A DNA stretch of 64,000 nt, taken from Phycisphaerales bacterium (GTDB lineage Bacteria > Planctomycetota > Phycisphaerae > Sedimentisphaerales > Anaerobacaceae). Numbering within the stretch: the first letter of the stretch is position 1; the number at the start of each line of letters is the position of its first letter. This document shows positions 41,916 through 51,453 of the stretch, in pieces. Where the stretch lies: NCBI GenBank assembly GCA_030602885.1, contig JAUVYV010000010.1, positions 1 through 64,000 of the forward strand, in the 5' to 3' direction. Under the pieces are notes generated by a model, which saw only the letters and a list, made by a program, of their open reading frames with translations, did not search any database and was not told where the DNA came from. A program made the translations under genes and the position numbers.

Positions 41916-43556
41916 ATGCGTGTGGGACTGGGGCAATTCAACGCTATAGTTGGTGACCTGGCGGGTAATGCCGAGAGGATGCGGGGCATCTACAAGCAGG
42001 CGATTGGAGCGGGGGTGAATTTGCTTGTCTTTCCGGAATTAGCTGTATGCGGCTATCCGCCGGAAGACTTGCTTCTTAAAAGGCACTTTCTGGAAGAGAA
42101 TCGCTCAACCGTCAAGAAACTCGCTGGCGACTGTGCCGAGACAACCGTTATTGTCGGTTTTGCCGACCGGTATCGGGCCGAGGCATACAATTGTGCAGCT
42201 GTGCTGGAGGGTGGGAAGATACGCGATGTTTACCGCAAATCGCGTCTGCCGAACTACGGTGTTTTTGATGAGCAGCGGTACTTCGAGCCGGGTACGGAAC
42301 CGCTGGTGATCCGCTCTGAGGGCATCGGTATTGCGGTGACCATTTGTATGGATATCTGGGACAGTAAATGGCTGGGCAGGTTTCTCAAAGGGTCAGGTGA
42401 GATCGATATGGTACTGAATATCTCTGCGTCGCCATTTCATTTAGGCAAGATTGAAAGAAGACGCGCAATGATAGGCGAGTGTGCGAGGGAATTCGATAGT
42501 CCTGTGTGCTACTGCAATCTCGCAGGCGGGCAGGACGAGCTGGTTTTCGACGGACGCAGCATGTTTGCCGACGCGAGCGGCGAGATCGTCGCAACGGCTA
42601 AGGCGTTTGAAGAGGATTTGTTGATTGCTGACATTGGGGTAGAGGGTGACAGCGTGCAGATTGAGCCGGTCGGCGAGACGGCCTCGCAGCCGGCTGGTGT
42701 GCTCGATGAGGTCTATAGAGCGTTGCTTCTTGGCACGAGGGACTACGTGCGGAAGAACGGCTTTGAGAAGGTTTTATTGGGTCTTAGCGGCGGCATAGAT
42801 TCTTCGGTGGTCGCCGCCATAGCAACTGCGTCTTTGGGTGCTGAAAACGTTGTCGGGATTACGATGCCGTCGGAGTTCAACGCTCCGGAGACGATATCGG
42901 ATGCGGGCAGACTGGCGAAGAGTCTTGGTATCGAATTTTTGACGGTCCCGATTGGGCCGATACTCGAGCGGTTCAATGATTCGCTGATGGAGGTTGACGG
43001 GTGGGACAGCAAGGGAATCGCCTATGAGAATCTTCAGGCGAGGATACGAGGGACAATCCTGATGTCGCTGAGCAATCAACTCGGGGCCCTTGTATTGACG
43101 ACGGGCAATAAGAGCGAGATAGCGGTCGGCTACACGACGCTTTACGGTGATACTGCAGGCGGCTTTGCGGTGATAACGGACGTGTTCAAGACGATGGTTT
43201 ACGGGCTTGCGGAATACATTAACGAGATAAACGCCCGCGAAGTCATACCGCGTGACGTAATCAATAGAGCGCCGAGCGCGGAGCTACGGCCGGATCAGAA
43301 AGACAGTGACTCGCTGCCGGATTATGATTTGCTCGATGAGATACTGAAAGGTTATGTGGAGGAGGACAAGTCCGCCCAGGAGCTGATCGAAGCGGGTCTG
43401 CCGAAGGAGGTGGTTCGCAGAGTTATTCGTATGGTTGACCGGAACGAGTACAAGAGGAGGCAGTCGCCGCCTGGGGTGAAAATCACGCCGAAGGCGTTCG
43501 GCAGAGACAGGCGGCTGCCCATAACAAATCGCTACAACCCCTGGGCCGGCGGGTGA
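41916..43556 (+). CDS. nadE: glutamine-dependent NAD+ synthetase
   Basis: The 546-residue two-domain enzyme makes NAD from deamido-NAD using glutamine nitrogen. The N-terminal nitrilase domain (1-250) has the Glu41, Lys (YRKSRLPN) and Cys (VTICMDIWD) triad; the residue after Cys is Met where Glu is usual. The C-terminal synthetase (about 270-546) has the PP-loop GLSGGIDSS and TTGNKSEIAVGYTTLYGD. The glutamine-binding partner domain makes a separate glutaminase unnecessary. It starts 24 bp after a tRNA-related repeat region. Confidence 0.96.
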   Translation: MRVGLGQFNAIVGDLAGNAERMRGIYKQAIGAGVNLLVFPELAVCGYPPEDLLLKRHFLEENRSTVKKLAGDCAETTVIVGFADRYRAEAYNCAAVLEGGKIRDVYRKSRLPNYGVFDEQRYFEPGTEPLVIRSEGIGIAVTICMDIWDSKWLGRFLKGSGEIDMVLNISASPFHLGKIERRRAMIGECAREFDSPVCYCNLAGGQDELVFDGRSMFADASGEIVATAKAFEEDLLIADIGVEGDSVQIEPVGETASQPAGVLDEVYRALLLGTRDYVRKNGFEKVLLGLSGGIDSSVVAAIATASLGAENVVGITMPSEFNAPETISDAGRLAKSLGIEFLTVPIGPILERFNDSLMEVDGWDSKGIAYENLQARIRGTILMSLSNQLGALVLTTGNKSEIAVGYTTLYGDTAGGFAVITDVFKTMVYGLAEYINEINAREVIPRDVINRAPSAELRPDQKDSDSLPDYDLLDEILKGYVEEDKSAQELIEAGLPKEVVRRVIRMVDRNEYKRRQSPPGVKITPKAFGRDRRLPITNRYNPWAGG

Positions 43557-43572
43557 TGACTACTCTCGTGCC

Positions 43573-44319
43573 TCACTGCGATTTCTGCATTCCGGCCCCT
43601 GATTTCGTCTGATTTTGCTTCAGGTCTTCCGACGTTGTTGCCATCCGCTCGGCCGGATAGCCTACAGGAATAACATAAAACGGCTCAATATCCTTAGGCA
43701 GTTTGCAGATTTTTGCGACACTTCTAACATCAAAGCCGCCGATTGTCACCGAGGCCAGCTCGAGGCCGACCGCCTGCAACTGTATATTCTGTGCGATGTG
43801 TCCCACCTCGAGCAATGTGTAAGTTCTCGACTTGTTGCCAAACTTGCTTCGCAACTTTCGGACCGAGCCGGCAACAATAATATCACAGCCGGCATTTACG
43901 ATTGCCGGTTGCTTAGACGCCGCTGCCGAGAGTTTCGCTCGTATATCCCCATTGATGACTTGTTCCAGCAGGTGCTCCTGAGGTTTATAGACGAACAGGC
44001 CGTCCTGAGTGGCGAAGTATAGAGTTATTGGATAGGTTGCACCGGCGGACGGGGCGGTTCTCAGTCCTTTTTGTTTTTCCGTTATGCCCTGGCCTGCCCA
44101 GGCTAATTGGCCAAGCTGGGTGAAGTCAAGCGGGCGTTTGCTGAACTCGCGAATGCTTCGGCGCCTGCTGAGGACCTCCTCGAAGCTAAGCCGCCCGGCG
44201 AGCTGCGGCTGGGGCAACTGAATAATCTTAACCTTCGAGTCCCGAGACCTCTTCAGCCCGGAGCAGAACAGTCCAACCAGTACCATAATGACGACCACGA
44301 ATATCCTGTGATGTTTCAT
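43573..44319 (-). CDS. exported SagB/nitroreductase-type oxidoreductase
   Basis: The 248-residue protein of the SagB-type dehydrogenase/nitroreductase fold binds FMN: RRSIREFSKRPLDFTQL near the N-terminus, APSAGATYPI as the flavin loop, and EVGHIAQNIQLQAVGLELASV. An N-terminal hydrophobic helix of about 20 residues (FVVVIMVLVGLFCSG) suggests export or membrane anchoring; the VGLFCSG end resembles a lipobox. No azoline-peptide precursor or cyclodehydratase lies nearby, so a RiPP role is unsupported. GGAGG precedes the ATG. Confidence 0.8.
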   Translation of the reverse strand: MKHHRIFVVVIMVLVGLFCSGLKRSRDSKVKIIQLPQPQLAGRLSFEEVLSRRRSIREFSKRPLDFTQLGQLAWAGQGITEKQKGLRTAPSAGATYPITLYFATQDGLFVYKPQEHLLEQVINGDIRAKLSAAASKQPAIVNAGCDIIVAGSVRKLRSKFGNKSRTYTLLEVGHIAQNIQLQAVGLELASVTIGGFDVRSVAKICKLPKDIEPFYVIPVGYPAERMATTSEDLKQNQTKSGAGMQKSQ

Positions 44320-44365
44320 TTTTGCTGTCCTCCAAATCGAGCCGCGGTAGAATTGTTTTGCCCGC

Positions 44366-44713
44366 TTAGTCTTGTGCCTGCTCTATGGCTGTTATAACCC
44401 CTTTTCTTGCGTGTCTGTAAATCAGGTGCAGATTACGGATGTATATCACCGTATTCAATGAGAACCCCAGCATGAAGATGGGATTTTTAATATGGATCGA
44501 ATAGCTGAGCAAAATCGCGCTTCCGAGAAGTGATATCCACCAGAACGCCGTGGGGACGTGCGACTTCTTTTTGTACTCGCTTACTATCCACTGCAGGACG
44601 AATCTGCAGCCGAATATTACCTGCCCCACCAGGGCCAAGCCGGCCCAAAACGGGTCGCCGACAATCTGTTCGGCGATTGCGCTCTTGAAAAAGCTGATTA
44701 TCGAATCCAACAT
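44366..44713 (-). CDS. LABN-domain (lipid A biosynthesis N-terminal type) membrane protein
   Basis: The 115-residue protein has three helices. GQVIFGCRFVLQWIVSEYKKKS with P-x-x-FWWISLLGS is the signature of the LABN domain, which is also found alone next to lipid or glycan genes. It probably sits in the membrane and contacts lipid carriers; the function of stand-alone copies is not established. GGAGAA lies upstream of the ATG. It is divergent from the VanZ-like gene. Confidence 0.8.
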   Translation of the reverse strand: MLDSIISFFKSAIAEQIVGDPFWAGLALVGQVIFGCRFVLQWIVSEYKKKSHVPTAFWWISLLGSAILLSYSIHIKNPIFMLGFSLNTVIYIRNLHLIYRHARKGVITAIEQAQD

Positions 44714-44857
44714 AGCTTTTCTCCAAATCTGGTTTACCGACGGTTACATCATAAAGCAAACTCTGGTAAAATCAAAGCACAGGGCGGGCAAATTGACGTT
44801 TTGCTGTCCTGGCGGGTTTGCGAAAAGCCGGCTTATTTGCGTGTTGGGACGGTTTGA

Positions 44858-45601
44858 ATGGCACTATCGCTTAGGCAAAAGATAACAGCCGCATTGTTGG
44901 TTATTTACTGGATAACCCTGTTTTTTCTTGCGCACAGGCCGATACCGCAGTGGGTTTACGACGCCCACGTGTCCGACAAGAGTATTCATTTTATAGCGTA
45001 TTTGCTCCTGGTTTTTCTTTTGTGGTTTTCGGTAAGAGCTGATGCGAAGGTCAACTGGCGAAAAGGCATGGTTTGGCGGGTCGTTTTTGTGATGGCTGTC
45101 TATAGTGCGGTTGATGAGGTGACGCAGGGCTATGTGGGGCGTCAGTGCGACTTCGCAGATTTTCTTGCCAACATTGCGGGTGTTCTTGCAGGATTGATTT
45201 TATTTACTTTTCTGAGCTTCTGGCCCGGTCTGCTTGCGGTGATGTCGGCTACCATCTTCGGTGTGACGAATCTGGCAAAGGCAAACGTATCCGAGCTGAT
45301 GCCGGTCTCAAACACCGTATTTCACATTGTTGCCTACGCGGGCCTGACAGTCGTGTGGCTCAGAGTGATGAAGCTGCCTGTGCCGCTGGCCTGGCGTAGT
45401 GTCAGATGGCTTGCTGTTGCAGTGGGTGTCCCGACAGCGTTCCTGCTTTTTGTCAAGGCCTCTTCGGTTGCCTTGGGCAGGTATTGCCAGTGGGATGATG
45501 TGGTGGTTTCTGTTGCGGCCATCGCAGCCGTCGTTGTTGCGGAGCAGTTAAGGGGGCTGATGCGGCGTGCAAATGCTTCGGCAAAACAAACGCGCCGATA
45601 G
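44858..45601 (+). CDS. VanZ-like membrane protein
   Basis: The 247-residue protein has about seven hydrophobic helices. DKSIHFIAYLLLVFLLW and DEVTQGYVGRQCDFADFLANIAG match the VanZ family signatures (conserved His, Glu, Asp). VanZ proteins confer low-level teicoplanin resistance in enterococci, but most bacterial members have unknown roles. No vancomycin genes are nearby. It converges on the TIGR03790 gene with 9 bp between. Confidence 0.8.
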   Translation: MALSLRQKITAALLVIYWITLFFLAHRPIPQWVYDAHVSDKSIHFIAYLLLVFLLWFSVRADAKVNWRKGMVWRVVFVMAVYSAVDEVTQGYVGRQCDFADFLANIAGVLAGLILFTFLSFWPGLLAVMSATIFGVTNLAKANVSELMPVSNTVFHIVAYAGLTVVWLRVMKLPVPLAWRSVRWLAVAVGVPTAFLLFVKASSVALGRYCQWDDVVVSVAAIAAVVVAEQLRGLMRRANASAKQTRR

Positions 45602-45610
45602 TGTTCAATA

Positions 45611-46858
45611 TCAAGGGGATGGCTTTTTGAAGGGCGTGTAAAGCGGGTCGCCAATCAGGACAAGCTGCCAGGAGTTGAAGGGTTTTGTCCTGTAGTATGC
45701 CTCGACGAGACATTCGCCCTCGAACAGCTCGAGGAAGAAATCTTTCGGCTTTGGGAAGGAGTGAAGGTAGGGCTCTGCGACGGCGCCGAGCGTGGCGGTG
45801 ATTCCGCCGGCGAGCATGGCCGGGCACCACTGCCGGCTGTTCGGGTCGCGCAGGTCAACCGCCTCCAGACTGGCGATATGATACCCAACGGCACCATCGA
45901 CAAAGTCGAATGCGTCGATGTAGCTTTTCAAGCTGTACCAGCCGCAATAAATAGCCGCCCGGGGACAAGAGTCCGGCCCGAAGAGCTCGGCTGTTCGCTC
46001 TTCCTTGACGGCCAGTTGTGTGCGGAATTTTACAAGAACCGCTAAATCTCTTAGCGACTGGTCGAAGTTCCCGAAGGATCGCGGCTCGTTGTCATCCGCA
46101 ATGCCGCGCGAGTCGATGCAGGCGACGCCCTGCAAGCCCGTCTGCTCGGCGGCTATCGATTTATCAATCAGCGACCTGGCTATTTGAGCGTTTGGCCCGT
46201 CGAGGCGACAAACCATAAGTGTTTTTATATCGAGATACCGCACGGTCTTTTTGAGCCGGTTTGGCCGCCAGCGATACAATTCGTATGGCCCGAACAGGAC
46301 CATCGACAACTCGCTGTCCACGCAGGCATCTGTTTCTTTGCCGTTTATGCGGTCGATGTCGGCCTGTAGTCGCGAGACTACGAGCTTGACCTGCCTTTCC
46401 TGCTCTTCATTGGGCTTGCGGATGTCGAGAGTTTTGTTCTGCTGTATCTGCTCAAGGTCGTTCTGCTGCTGCTGGAGCTGCCGGCGGAGTTTTTGCAGAC
46501 GCTGCTCCTGCCCGGTCAAGGGGTCCCTTGGTCCTACCCTGTAAGGCAGGCCATAAACAGTCAGCAGGCATCTAATCCTGCCCGAGAATTCCGGACGTGA
46601 GAGTTTTTTGCGAATCGGCCCTGCAAGCCGCCTGTCGTAGTCGTCCCTGCTGATACTATCACTGAGCGTTGTCCCCAGGGCCAGTGCGAGTACATTTTCT
46701 TTCGGGACATTTCGTTTTGAACGGTAATATGCGGCGATATTCATTGAGGACTCTATGTCCTTGTTGGCTATCAGAAGGATTTCCTCCGGCTCCAGTGCAA
46801 AGCCCGCTTTGCAGCACAGCAGGAGAATCATACTCAAGATTGTTGTTCTATGTGTCAT
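45611..46858 (-). CDS. TIGR03790-family secreted protein
   Basis: The 415-residue protein has a Sec signal (cut near GFA, residue 20). VLIANKDIESSMNIAAYYRSKRNVPKENV-like text, CLLTVYGLPYRVG, and the C-terminal GGITATLGAVAEPYLHSFPKP match the TIGR03790 family, common in planctomycetes and cyanobacteria and without known function. A Gln-rich coiled-coil segment (about 118-160) is inserted, which is longer than in relatives as I recall. It may be cell-surface exposed. Confidence 0.8.
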   Translation of the reverse strand: MTHRTTILSMILLLCCKAGFALEPEEILLIANKDIESSMNIAAYYRSKRNVPKENVLALALGTTLSDSISRDDYDRRLAGPIRKKLSRPEFSGRIRCLLTVYGLPYRVGPRDPLTGQEQRLQKLRRQLQQQQNDLEQIQQNKTLDIRKPNEEQERQVKLVVSRLQADIDRINGKETDACVDSELSMVLFGPYELYRWRPNRLKKTVRYLDIKTLMVCRLDGPNAQIARSLIDKSIAAEQTGLQGVACIDSRGIADDNEPRSFGNFDQSLRDLAVLVKFRTQLAVKEERTAELFGPDSCPRAAIYCGWYSLKSYIDAFDFVDGAVGYHIASLEAVDLRDPNSRQWCPAMLAGGITATLGAVAEPYLHSFPKPKDFFLELFEGECLVEAYYRTKPFNSWQLVLIGDPLYTPFKKPSP

Positions 46859-46952
46859 TTCTCAACGAGCATACGTTATGTCGTAAAATAAGCTGCAACG
46901 GGGTATATCGGAAGGAATAAAGAAGATATGAGCCGGTCTGAAAGCCGCCATA

Positions 46953-48089
46953 TTATTCGGGCCCATACGACCTGTAGGGCTGTTCGACGGGATACTCTCG
47001 AATCATCTCCTCATAATCGTCGAGCCAGCAGGCGCCGGGATTGCTCTTGAAGACGAGCAGCCGTCCGCTGTCCGCATCTGCGGCTGCACGATGGTACCTG
47101 AAATAGATTGCGTCCCGTGCCTTGCCGATTACTTCTATTTTTCCTGTCGAGTGTGACATTACAAAGTGTGCCCGCTTTGCAAGTCCGGAAACGAGCGATT
47201 TTGCTTTTTCTATTATCTCGTATCCTTCTTCGATGGGCACTGTGTACGGCTTGTTGCCCAGGGCAGGGCGACACTGAAAGATATAGTAAGGGGCGGCGCC
47301 TATGAATGAAAGCTTTGCGAGCAGATCGGCCAGTACCTCGGGATTATCATTGACGCCTCTTATGAGGGGAGTCTGATTGGCCGTTATCGCGCCGGCACGC
47401 TGGAGCGTGTGAACCGCCTCGACCGCCAAATCCGTAAGCTCACGAGGATGGACGAAGTGTGTCATCACGTAGATTTTCTTATCGGCCGTGCTGTATTCTT
47501 CTATCATTTTTGCCAAGGCAGGGTCCTCGACAATACGACCCGGATTGAATGCCGGCACCTTTGTTCCAATCCGGATTATCCGGATGTGGTCGATCTCTCT
47601 GAGCCGGCGAATAATATTTTCCAGTTTCGAGGTCGCAAGTATGAGCGGGTCGCCGCCGGTCAGCAGCGCATTGGTTATCTCGCTGTGCTGTTTTATGTAA
47701 TCGAGGGCGGCGGGCAGGTCACGCACATACTCCCTTTGCCGGTCTATAAAGACGCGCTTGCGGAAGCAGTATCTGCAGATACCGTCACAGACGTTGCTTA
47801 CCATGAGTAGAACTGTGGAATTGTACTTGTGCTCGACTCCGGGCATCACCGTGTAAGTCTTCTCGTCCGAAGGGTCGAGCCGGCCCCACTCATCAAGCTC
47901 CCGGGCATTGGGTACTATAATCCGTCTTATCGGGTCATTCGGGTCGTCCCAGTTGATAAGTGACAGATAATACTCGTTGACGCGAAACGCAAATACATCG
48001 GTCACTTTCGCCAGGGTCTGCCGTTCGGACTCGCTCAGTTGCTCCAACTGTTCTATCTGCGTTATGTATTTAGTCGTTTTGCTTGACAT
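46953..48089 (-). CDS. KamA-family radical SAM protein (lysine 2,3-aminomutase-like)
   Basis: The 378-residue protein has the CX3CX2C cluster (Cys101, 105, 108; CDGICRYCFRKRVF) plus LLTGGDPLIL, RIGTKVPAFNPGRI, QTPLIRGVND and HSTGKIEV with a Lys where PLP binds. It belongs to the lysine 2,3-aminomutase/EpmB group, which moves an amino group from C2 to C3 of lysine using SAM and PLP. No EpmA or EF-P gene is nearby, so the substrate is open. A good promoter lies 70 bp upstream. Confidence 0.88.
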   Translation of the reverse strand: MSSKTTKYITQIEQLEQLSESERQTLAKVTDVFAFRVNEYYLSLINWDDPNDPIRRIIVPNARELDEWGRLDPSDEKTYTVMPGVEHKYNSTVLLMVSNVCDGICRYCFRKRVFIDRQREYVRDLPAALDYIKQHSEITNALLTGGDPLILATSKLENIIRRLREIDHIRIIRIGTKVPAFNPGRIVEDPALAKMIEEYSTADKKIYVMTHFVHPRELTDLAVEAVHTLQRAGAITANQTPLIRGVNDNPEVLADLLAKLSFIGAAPYYIFQCRPALGNKPYTVPIEEGYEIIEKAKSLVSGLAKRAHFVMSHSTGKIEVIGKARDAIYFRYHRAAADADSGRLLVFKSNPGACWLDDYEEMIREYPVEQPYRSYGPE

Positions 48090-48159
48090 TTTTTCGTCCT
48101 AAAGGGCTTCGTGCCGAACCTGCAGTCTCGCCCATTAACTATCCGCTGCTCCTGCGGTT

Positions 48160-48188
48160 ATTATAGCAGCGCTGCGGGTATTTGTTAA
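48160..48188 (-). promoter_or_regulatory. kamA promoter with palindromic spacer
   Basis: On the minus strand TTAACA (48183-48188), 17-bp spacer, perfect TATAAT (48160-48165). The spacer contains the 10-bp palindrome GCAGCGCTGC (48166-48175), which abuts the -10. It is a possible operator. Confidence 0.65.
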
Positions 48189-48316
48189 GGGTGGTCTGTA
48201 AAAAGCGAGTGAGTGCGATTTTCTTTTGGCTGGACTTGCTTCTCGATGGCCGCTAAAATCCTCTACAATAAGGAGTTGAACTGGTTCTCAGTTATAGTTA
48301 TGGGCGATGATTCAAT

Positions 48317-49474
48317 ATGTTCAATGAGTTTCTCGGCCCCGAAAGACCACTCAGTTGGGCATTAAAGTTTTGGCCCGTTCCGGTCATATCTTTCGCCTGT
48401 GCCCTGATTGCGACGTGGTTATGCAGAAAAGTTGCCCTCAAGTTCGGCATTGTTGATAAGCCCGATGATACCGTAAAGACACATAAGGAGCCTGTCGCAT
48501 ATCTTGGGGGTATCGGTATTCTGGCAGGTCTTACCTTTGGAATCCTTGCCGGCTTGTATATCCTCAGGGATCAGCAAATCCCCGCTGAGACGATGAAACG
48601 GCTCTTCGGGATCCTGGCCGGCGCGGCAATTGCATGTCTTGTCGGGCTGCTCGATGACATCTTCGACATCAGCCCCGGCAAGAAAGTTCTCGGGCAGACG
48701 GCGGCGGCTCTGGTTTTAATTGTGACAGGAACAACGCCGGCTTTGCGTCATCTCACTACCCCCTTCGGCTGGGATATGCCGTACAACATCGAACTGGTAC
48801 TCGGCGCAGCGGTTGTTATCTTCTTCGTTCTCGGTGCGTCCAACTCTCTGAACCTGCTCGACGGTCTCGACGGCCTTTGCGCAGGCGTCACAGCCATAAT
48901 CACACTCGCCATGCTGCTGCTGGCGATAATTTTAGGGACATGGCAGGCCAATGCCGCGGGCGATCCCGTGCTGATTATCCTGCCGTTTGCGCTGCTCGCT
49001 GCCGTGTGTGGTTTTCTGCCGTTCAATTATCACCCTGCGAAGATTTTCATGGGTGACGCTGGCAGCCTGCTGCTGGGATTGAATATAGCCGCTATAATGA
49101 TACTTTTCTCGCAAGGCGGCCCGCAGTGGTGGCTTGCGTCTGTTTTCATCTTCGCCTTTCCAATCATGGATACTTCCGTTGCTGTGACAAGGCGGCTTAT
49201 CAACAAAAGGCCCATCTTCGTATCGGACCGCGGTCACATCTACGATCAGCTTATGGACCGAGGAATGTCACTAAGAAAAACGATTCACTACAGCTACGCC
49301 TTGACGGCTTTGTATGCCTTTTTCGGCCTTGTAATCAGTCGGCTAAATGCACCTGCTGCAGGGGTTGTCTGTGTTGCAGTAGTGATTGTGTCGGCTTTTG
49401 TGGCCTGGAGGAAGGGATACCTGAAGATGCAGGGTCTTCGCGGGATGGCGCCTAAAAGCGATGAGCGGGGCTGA
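48317..49474 (+). CDS. undecaprenyl-phosphate N-acetylhexosamine-1-phosphate transferase (WecA/TagO/MraY family)
   Basis: The 385-residue protein has about ten membrane helices. GLLDDIFDISPGKK carries the DD-x-x-D catalytic motif, NSLNLLDGLDGLCAG the second Asp-rich loop, FMGDAGSLLLG the third, and HIYDQLMDRG the His loop typical of WecA/TagO, not MraY. It attaches a sugar phosphate to the lipid carrier, so it may initiate a glycan made by the adjacent polysaccharide genes, although it faces the other way. A TACAAT-type -10 lies upstream. Confidence 0.9.
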   Translation: MFNEFLGPERPLSWALKFWPVPVISFACALIATWLCRKVALKFGIVDKPDDTVKTHKEPVAYLGGIGILAGLTFGILAGLYILRDQQIPAETMKRLFGILAGAAIACLVGLLDDIFDISPGKKVLGQTAAALVLIVTGTTPALRHLTTPFGWDMPYNIELVLGAAVVIFFVLGASNSLNLLDGLDGLCAGVTAIITLAMLLLAIILGTWQANAAGDPVLIILPFALLAAVCGFLPFNYHPAKIFMGDAGSLLLGLNIAAIMILFSQGGPQWWLASVFIFAFPIMDTSVAVTRRLINKRPIFVSDRGHIYDQLMDRGMSLRKTIHYSYALTALYAFFGLVISRLNAPAAGVVCVAVVIVSAFVAWRKGYLKMQGLRGMAPKSDERG

Positions 49475-49530
49475 GGTGGTCGGCGGTAATTGTACAAACA
49501 ACGGCTGTTTATCCAGTTGGGTCGCATGTG

Positions 49531-51441
49531 TTACCTGACCATGCCGTGCGTGACGGGATTCATCGAGCAGCCGGCCTTGACGAACTTGGTGATATAGTCG
49601 GCGATCTCGAAACTGAGAGTAAACGGGTCGGTTAAGACGAAATCATCATGATAACACTTGCGCCCGGGCAGGAACACCCGCGCCGCCTCGGAAAATCTGC
49701 GATGCTTAAGCAGTTCCAGAAGCGCCATGGAATCTCCCACAATCCATCTGCACTTTACCGGCCTGTGATCAACATCTGCCTGTTCCGTTATGGGTTCGCC
49801 GAGTGCCGTCAAATACCACATATAAGGAAAATCCACACCCGCGAATAGCGACATCGCCAGCGCCCCCCAAAGGCGAGGATTTATCTCTATCAGCCGAAAT
49901 ACACCGTCTTCATCTGCAACAAAATCCAGGTGCACTACTCCATGCCAGTGTGATTTATCCATCACCCTTATAGCCCGGTCAATCAGGTCCTGATTCGGAT
50001 AACTCTCTCGAAGCGTACTCGTCCCGAACTTGTCCGGCTCTTTGCACCGCAGGTACCGCTCGCCGAAACTCGCCACACATTTACCGTTTTGGTAAAGCAG
50101 GCAAACGCCCGCAGCCTCGCCGGGCAAATACTGCTGGAGTATGGGCCAACGGTCCTTCGCTAAATCGTATGTCTGCACTAACTCCATGAATTTACCGCGA
50201 AGCTCCGAACCGTTGCGAGCTATGCGAACACCTTTGGCGCTGTTGGTGATTCTGGTTTTAATTACCACCGGCCATTTGGCTGATTTACCGAATTCGTCAA
50301 GCTGTGATTCTGATTCGACCTCCACTGCCCAGGGTGTGGGGCAGCCCGCCTTACGGGCCACATCCAACACCGTGAGTTTGTCTTCAACCGTTCTGTAGGT
50401 CTGCCAGTCGGGCAACGCTACGCGAACATTGTCGGGCAGCTCATTTTTTCGACGACAGAATATGCCGACGTCCTCGTGGCTGGGCAGCAGAACAATCGGC
50501 CCGGTTTTTTTAAGGGCCTGGCATGTTGCCTCAAAATAAGCATCGGGCTCAATAAAAAAGTCCGGAACACGTGTAAAAGATAGGCAGTACCGAGACCAGC
50601 GACTCATCGCCAGCCCCGAGGCATCACTTGCATGAACATCGATGCCCCTTCTGCCGAGAGAAAGCACCGCCGCATAAGCCGTCCGACACCACGCATACGT
50701 GATGAACACAGAATTTGCTACTTTGCTGTCGGCTCTGTCACCACGCCCGCCTGTTTGTGCTATCGGCCGACCGGCAACTGCTTCGGGCGAAGACAGACTT
50801 TCCCGGCGACGCTCTTCAAGAGCAAGCTGCGGCGACATGTCATAATCGGTTCGCCCGACATAGATATTGCTTAGGACTCCATGATTGTCTATCTGGCCTG
50901 CTAAGCTGAAGCCGCACTTTCGGTAAAGGCGATTAGCCACGGTGTTGTCGGCGGCGACAAGAACCTTTACATGCTCTATATCTGCCTGGCGGCACTGCGC
51001 CAAACCCTGCCGGACAAGCATCTCGGCAAGACCTCTTCCCCTTTGCGGCTCGGCAACCACAATGGAAAGAAGTTCAGCCCGCGGCAGGTCCAGTCTGGCA
51101 ATTCTGCTCGGGTAGAACAACGTCTCGAAGCTGCTTTTCACTCTCGCCGGCGAGCAGAGCTTACCAACAAGAATCAGTGCGAGACGCAAACCGCTTTTAA
51201 ACAGAACAGAACGGTAAAGCCCCAGAATATTTGTGGTGAAAGCCACGAACGCGACCACTCGGTCGCCCCGGCGGGCCACAAGCCCAAAGCCATATTCGCT
51301 TTTTGCGATAGACTCATATAGTGCGGAGACAAAGTCAATCCCCAAAGAGCTGATAAAGCCCGTGCTGATCCCCGCAATGTGCAATTTGGCGACTTGCCGT
51401 GCGTGTTCCAGCCGCAATTTTACAATTTCCACATTTTCCAT
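49531..51441 (-). CDS. GNAT acetyltransferase fused to ATP-grasp ligase
   Basis: The 636-residue protein has a GNAT domain (1-195; LSIVVAEPQRGRGLAEMLVRQ is the CoA loop), a charged linker (about 200-245) and an ATP-grasp ligase (about 245-600; WPVVIKTRITNSAKGVRI, ILQQYLPGEA, LDFVADEDGVFRLIEINPR with metal-binding Glu and Asn). ATP-grasp enzymes of this kind join amino acids or similar acids to amines. The fusion suggests acylation plus ligation on one product, perhaps a decoration of the polysaccharide. It is the last gene of the - strand run. Confidence 0.82.
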   Translation of the reverse strand: MENVEIVKLRLEHARQVAKLHIAGISTGFISSLGIDFVSALYESIAKSEYGFGLVARRGDRVVAFVAFTTNILGLYRSVLFKSGLRLALILVGKLCSPARVKSSFETLFYPSRIARLDLPRAELLSIVVAEPQRGRGLAEMLVRQGLAQCRQADIEHVKVLVAADNTVANRLYRKCGFSLAGQIDNHGVLSNIYVGRTDYDMSPQLALEERRRESLSSPEAVAGRPIAQTGGRGDRADSKVANSVFITYAWCRTAYAAVLSLGRRGIDVHASDASGLAMSRWSRYCLSFTRVPDFFIEPDAYFEATCQALKKTGPIVLLPSHEDVGIFCRRKNELPDNVRVALPDWQTYRTVEDKLTVLDVARKAGCPTPWAVEVESESQLDEFGKSAKWPVVIKTRITNSAKGVRIARNGSELRGKFMELVQTYDLAKDRWPILQQYLPGEAAGVCLLYQNGKCVASFGERYLRCKEPDKFGTSTLRESYPNQDLIDRAIRVMDKSHWHGVVHLDFVADEDGVFRLIEINPRLWGALAMSLFAGVDFPYMWYLTALGEPITEQADVDHRPVKCRWIVGDSMALLELLKHRRFSEAARVFLPGRKCYHDDFVLTDPFTLSFEIADYITKFVKAGCSMNPVTHGMVR

Positions 51442-51453
51442 TTTCCCACAGAA

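Noticed and set aside
41622-41936. Frame with RAGFEPAVPKG-type translation over the tRNA
   Set aside because: This is the classic spurious product of reading a serine tRNA on the wrong strand.
43573-44319. RiPP (azole peptide) cluster around the SagB-type gene
   Set aside because: No precursor peptide, cyclodehydratase or transporter is adjacent.
44858-45601. Glycopeptide resistance from the VanZ-like gene
   Set aside because: No vanA/H/X/R/S genes lie nearby and most VanZ-family proteins have other roles.
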